DNA of 64,000 bases, taken from the NCBI GenBank assembly GCA_947172415.1, contig OX359193.1, forward strand, positions 1,544,501 through 1,608,500, given 5' to 3'. The first letter of the stretch is position 1. Each line of letters starts with the position of its first letter. The notes under the pieces were generated by a model that did not search any database, had not been told where the DNA came from, and saw nothing but the letters and a program-made list of their open reading frames with translations. Position numbers and translations under genes: made by a program. This stretch comes from Chondrosia reniformis. Taxonomy: Eukaryota > Porifera > Demospongiae > Chondrillida > Chondrillidae. Positions 62,556 through 64,000 of this stretch are shown in pieces.

Positions 62556-64000
62556 TATATAACAACCTTCTTTCTCATTTAAATACATTCACCACTGTTA
62601 TAATGAAAGAATTTCCTTTGCATTATCATAAAGTGTATATTTATTTTGTCCATTATTTTAATAATACAAAAACTATAAGTACAAATACTGAATGTCTAAC
62701 ATTACAGTGTATTTTAATGTGTCAATTTCTCCTCTGGCCTCTCACACGGGGATTTCCCTTACCTTCCTTAAGTTTCTACATACATAAAGCACATCAAGCA
62801 ATGTATTTGGTTTAACCATTGGTAACTTATTAAATATGAAAGCAACAATTAAGAATTACAAGGACTGTATATACAATACAAGTTACAAGTATGTACAGGG
62901 GAGAGAGCCGACCACGACAGCTTGCATGAATAATCTAACACATCACTGTTCAACATGCTACATCTACTTTAGAGTAAAAGGCCTATAGGGAACTAAACCT
63001 AATGAGAGCTTTGGATGAGGATACAAGAGTTTTCTCCTCCTTCTCTACTGAGACAGACAGCTGTTTCTGGGAATTCCACCCTTCATCAATGACCATGTGA
63101 ATCTTTGTCTTCTTCTTGATCTTTTGTAAGTCCTTGGCATGCATGAATTGTATAAAACAGACAGATCTTATTACAGCACAACAGAATCTCTCTCTACTGA
63201 GATAATTTACTCCATAGTGTAAGGGTTCAAGTCATTGCTGTGGTAACAGTCCTTGTGTGCATAGCAACCAGTAGTGAAATCTAACACTCTATCTTATATA
63301 CATACGTATACATAAAGCATACACTAACTACATATCTCTACTATCTATCTACTGATACAAGCACCTGTGTGAGGTATACATACATAATAGGAAATTCATT
63401 ACATCAGAGAGAGGAATAAAAACAGGAGCAGAAGCTGTCGACAACTCACTGAAACATAACTAGAGTGTTCACTTTTCGGAGCCCGATCTAGGAAGGATCT
63501 CATCAAACGCTTGCCATGGATAATACTAGTTGTAGCCACTACATACTCAGCTACACACATGCAAAACAAATTGCAACATCAGCAACCACAGTACTTTTGG
63601 AAATATGTATTTTAGTAAGAATGTTTATGGCCTGATCTATCTCCTAATGCTGTTATGTCTCAGAATGTCCAAATAATAGTGAAAGAATAACAGATTCTGA
63701 GGTTGTACATATGTACTCTCAGATTTCATTCAGCTACATAGTTAGGTGTATTTAAGTGAGTAGGATTTAATTAGAATGGCACATGTTTGTTATGTTATGC
63801 TGGGACAACCACTAGCCAAAAATACAGTACATACAGTTATAGCATTTACAGCACCATGTAGAGTTTGGCAAAATGAAGCAAATTATTAGGTATGTTACTT
63901 AGCAACTTCTAGGGTATGCCACACAGTCACACCACCTCCACAAAACTGTACATATAGTGTCATACACGAAATAGTTAAAATAGTTAAAATAGCTGATTTA
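62556..64000. other. Right-end region without a supported gene
   Basis: It contains family A repeat copy 62935-63141 and AT-rich single-copy sequence. No exon with convincing coding content was found on either strand. Confidence 0.5.
62935..63141 (-). repeat. Interspersed repeat family A, near-full copy
   Basis: Reverse orientation: TAGAGTAAAAGGCCTATAGG, GAGCTTTGGATGAGGATACA, GGGAATTCCACCCTTCATCA, ending GTAAGTCCTTGG. It lies downstream of the SWAP70-like gene. Confidence 0.85.

Overview
The window is eukaryotic nuclear DNA from an animal. It is AT-rich, with many short GT-AG introns, flagellar/axonemal genes, a Piwi gene and a receptor tyrosine kinase with a long ectodomain. The gene content and the many small repeats would fit a non-bilaterian such as a demosponge. 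That placement is inference, because nothing in the sequence names the taxon.

I rebuilt nine protein genes exon by exon. For seven of the eight complete ones the exon lengths sum to a multiple of three and every junction phase agrees. Layout: (1) 1-1031, minus, 5' part of a DHRSX/retinol-dehydrogenase-like SDR. (2) 1302-12545, minus, a complete 16-exon Piwi gene of about 859 aa. (3) 15095-30495, minus, a 19-exon, about 1250-aa adaptor with PX, two SH3 domains, a long proline-rich region, a third SH3 and a C-terminal SH2. (4) 30688-34009, plus, a tektin of about 400 aa. (5) 34667-43839, minus, a receptor tyrosine kinase of about 1165 aa; one exon shows an apparent 1-nt frameshift. (6) 48666-49438, plus, a CCDC86/Cgr1 homologue. 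(7) 49919-52176, minus, an aspartate dehydrogenase domain protein (ASPDH-like). (8) 52247-60306, plus, CCDC65/DRC2 of the nexin-dynein regulatory complex. (9) 60719-62555, plus, a SWAP70/DEF6-like PH protein without the long coiled-coil tail.

Two gene pairs are head to head at short distance: the PX adaptor with tektin (192 bp between start codons) and ASPDH with CCDC65 (70 bp). Both intervals carry an RFX X-box-like motif, which fits the ciliary member of each pair.

Introns and spacers are full of repeats. There are at least twelve tandem arrays, several TA-flanked terminal-inverted-repeat elements, a roughly 230-bp interspersed family with at least five near-full copies, and very frequent short runs of the tetramer TACG/ACGT. 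The most unusual pattern is that four arrays contain, inside the repeated unit, the end of the neighbouring exon plus its splice site, so that splice junctions have been copied in tandem into the intron. Two further arrays start within 20 bp of a splice site. The other candidate novelties are the PX-SH3-SH2 domain order and a hammerhead-ribozyme-like motif at 56791-56818.
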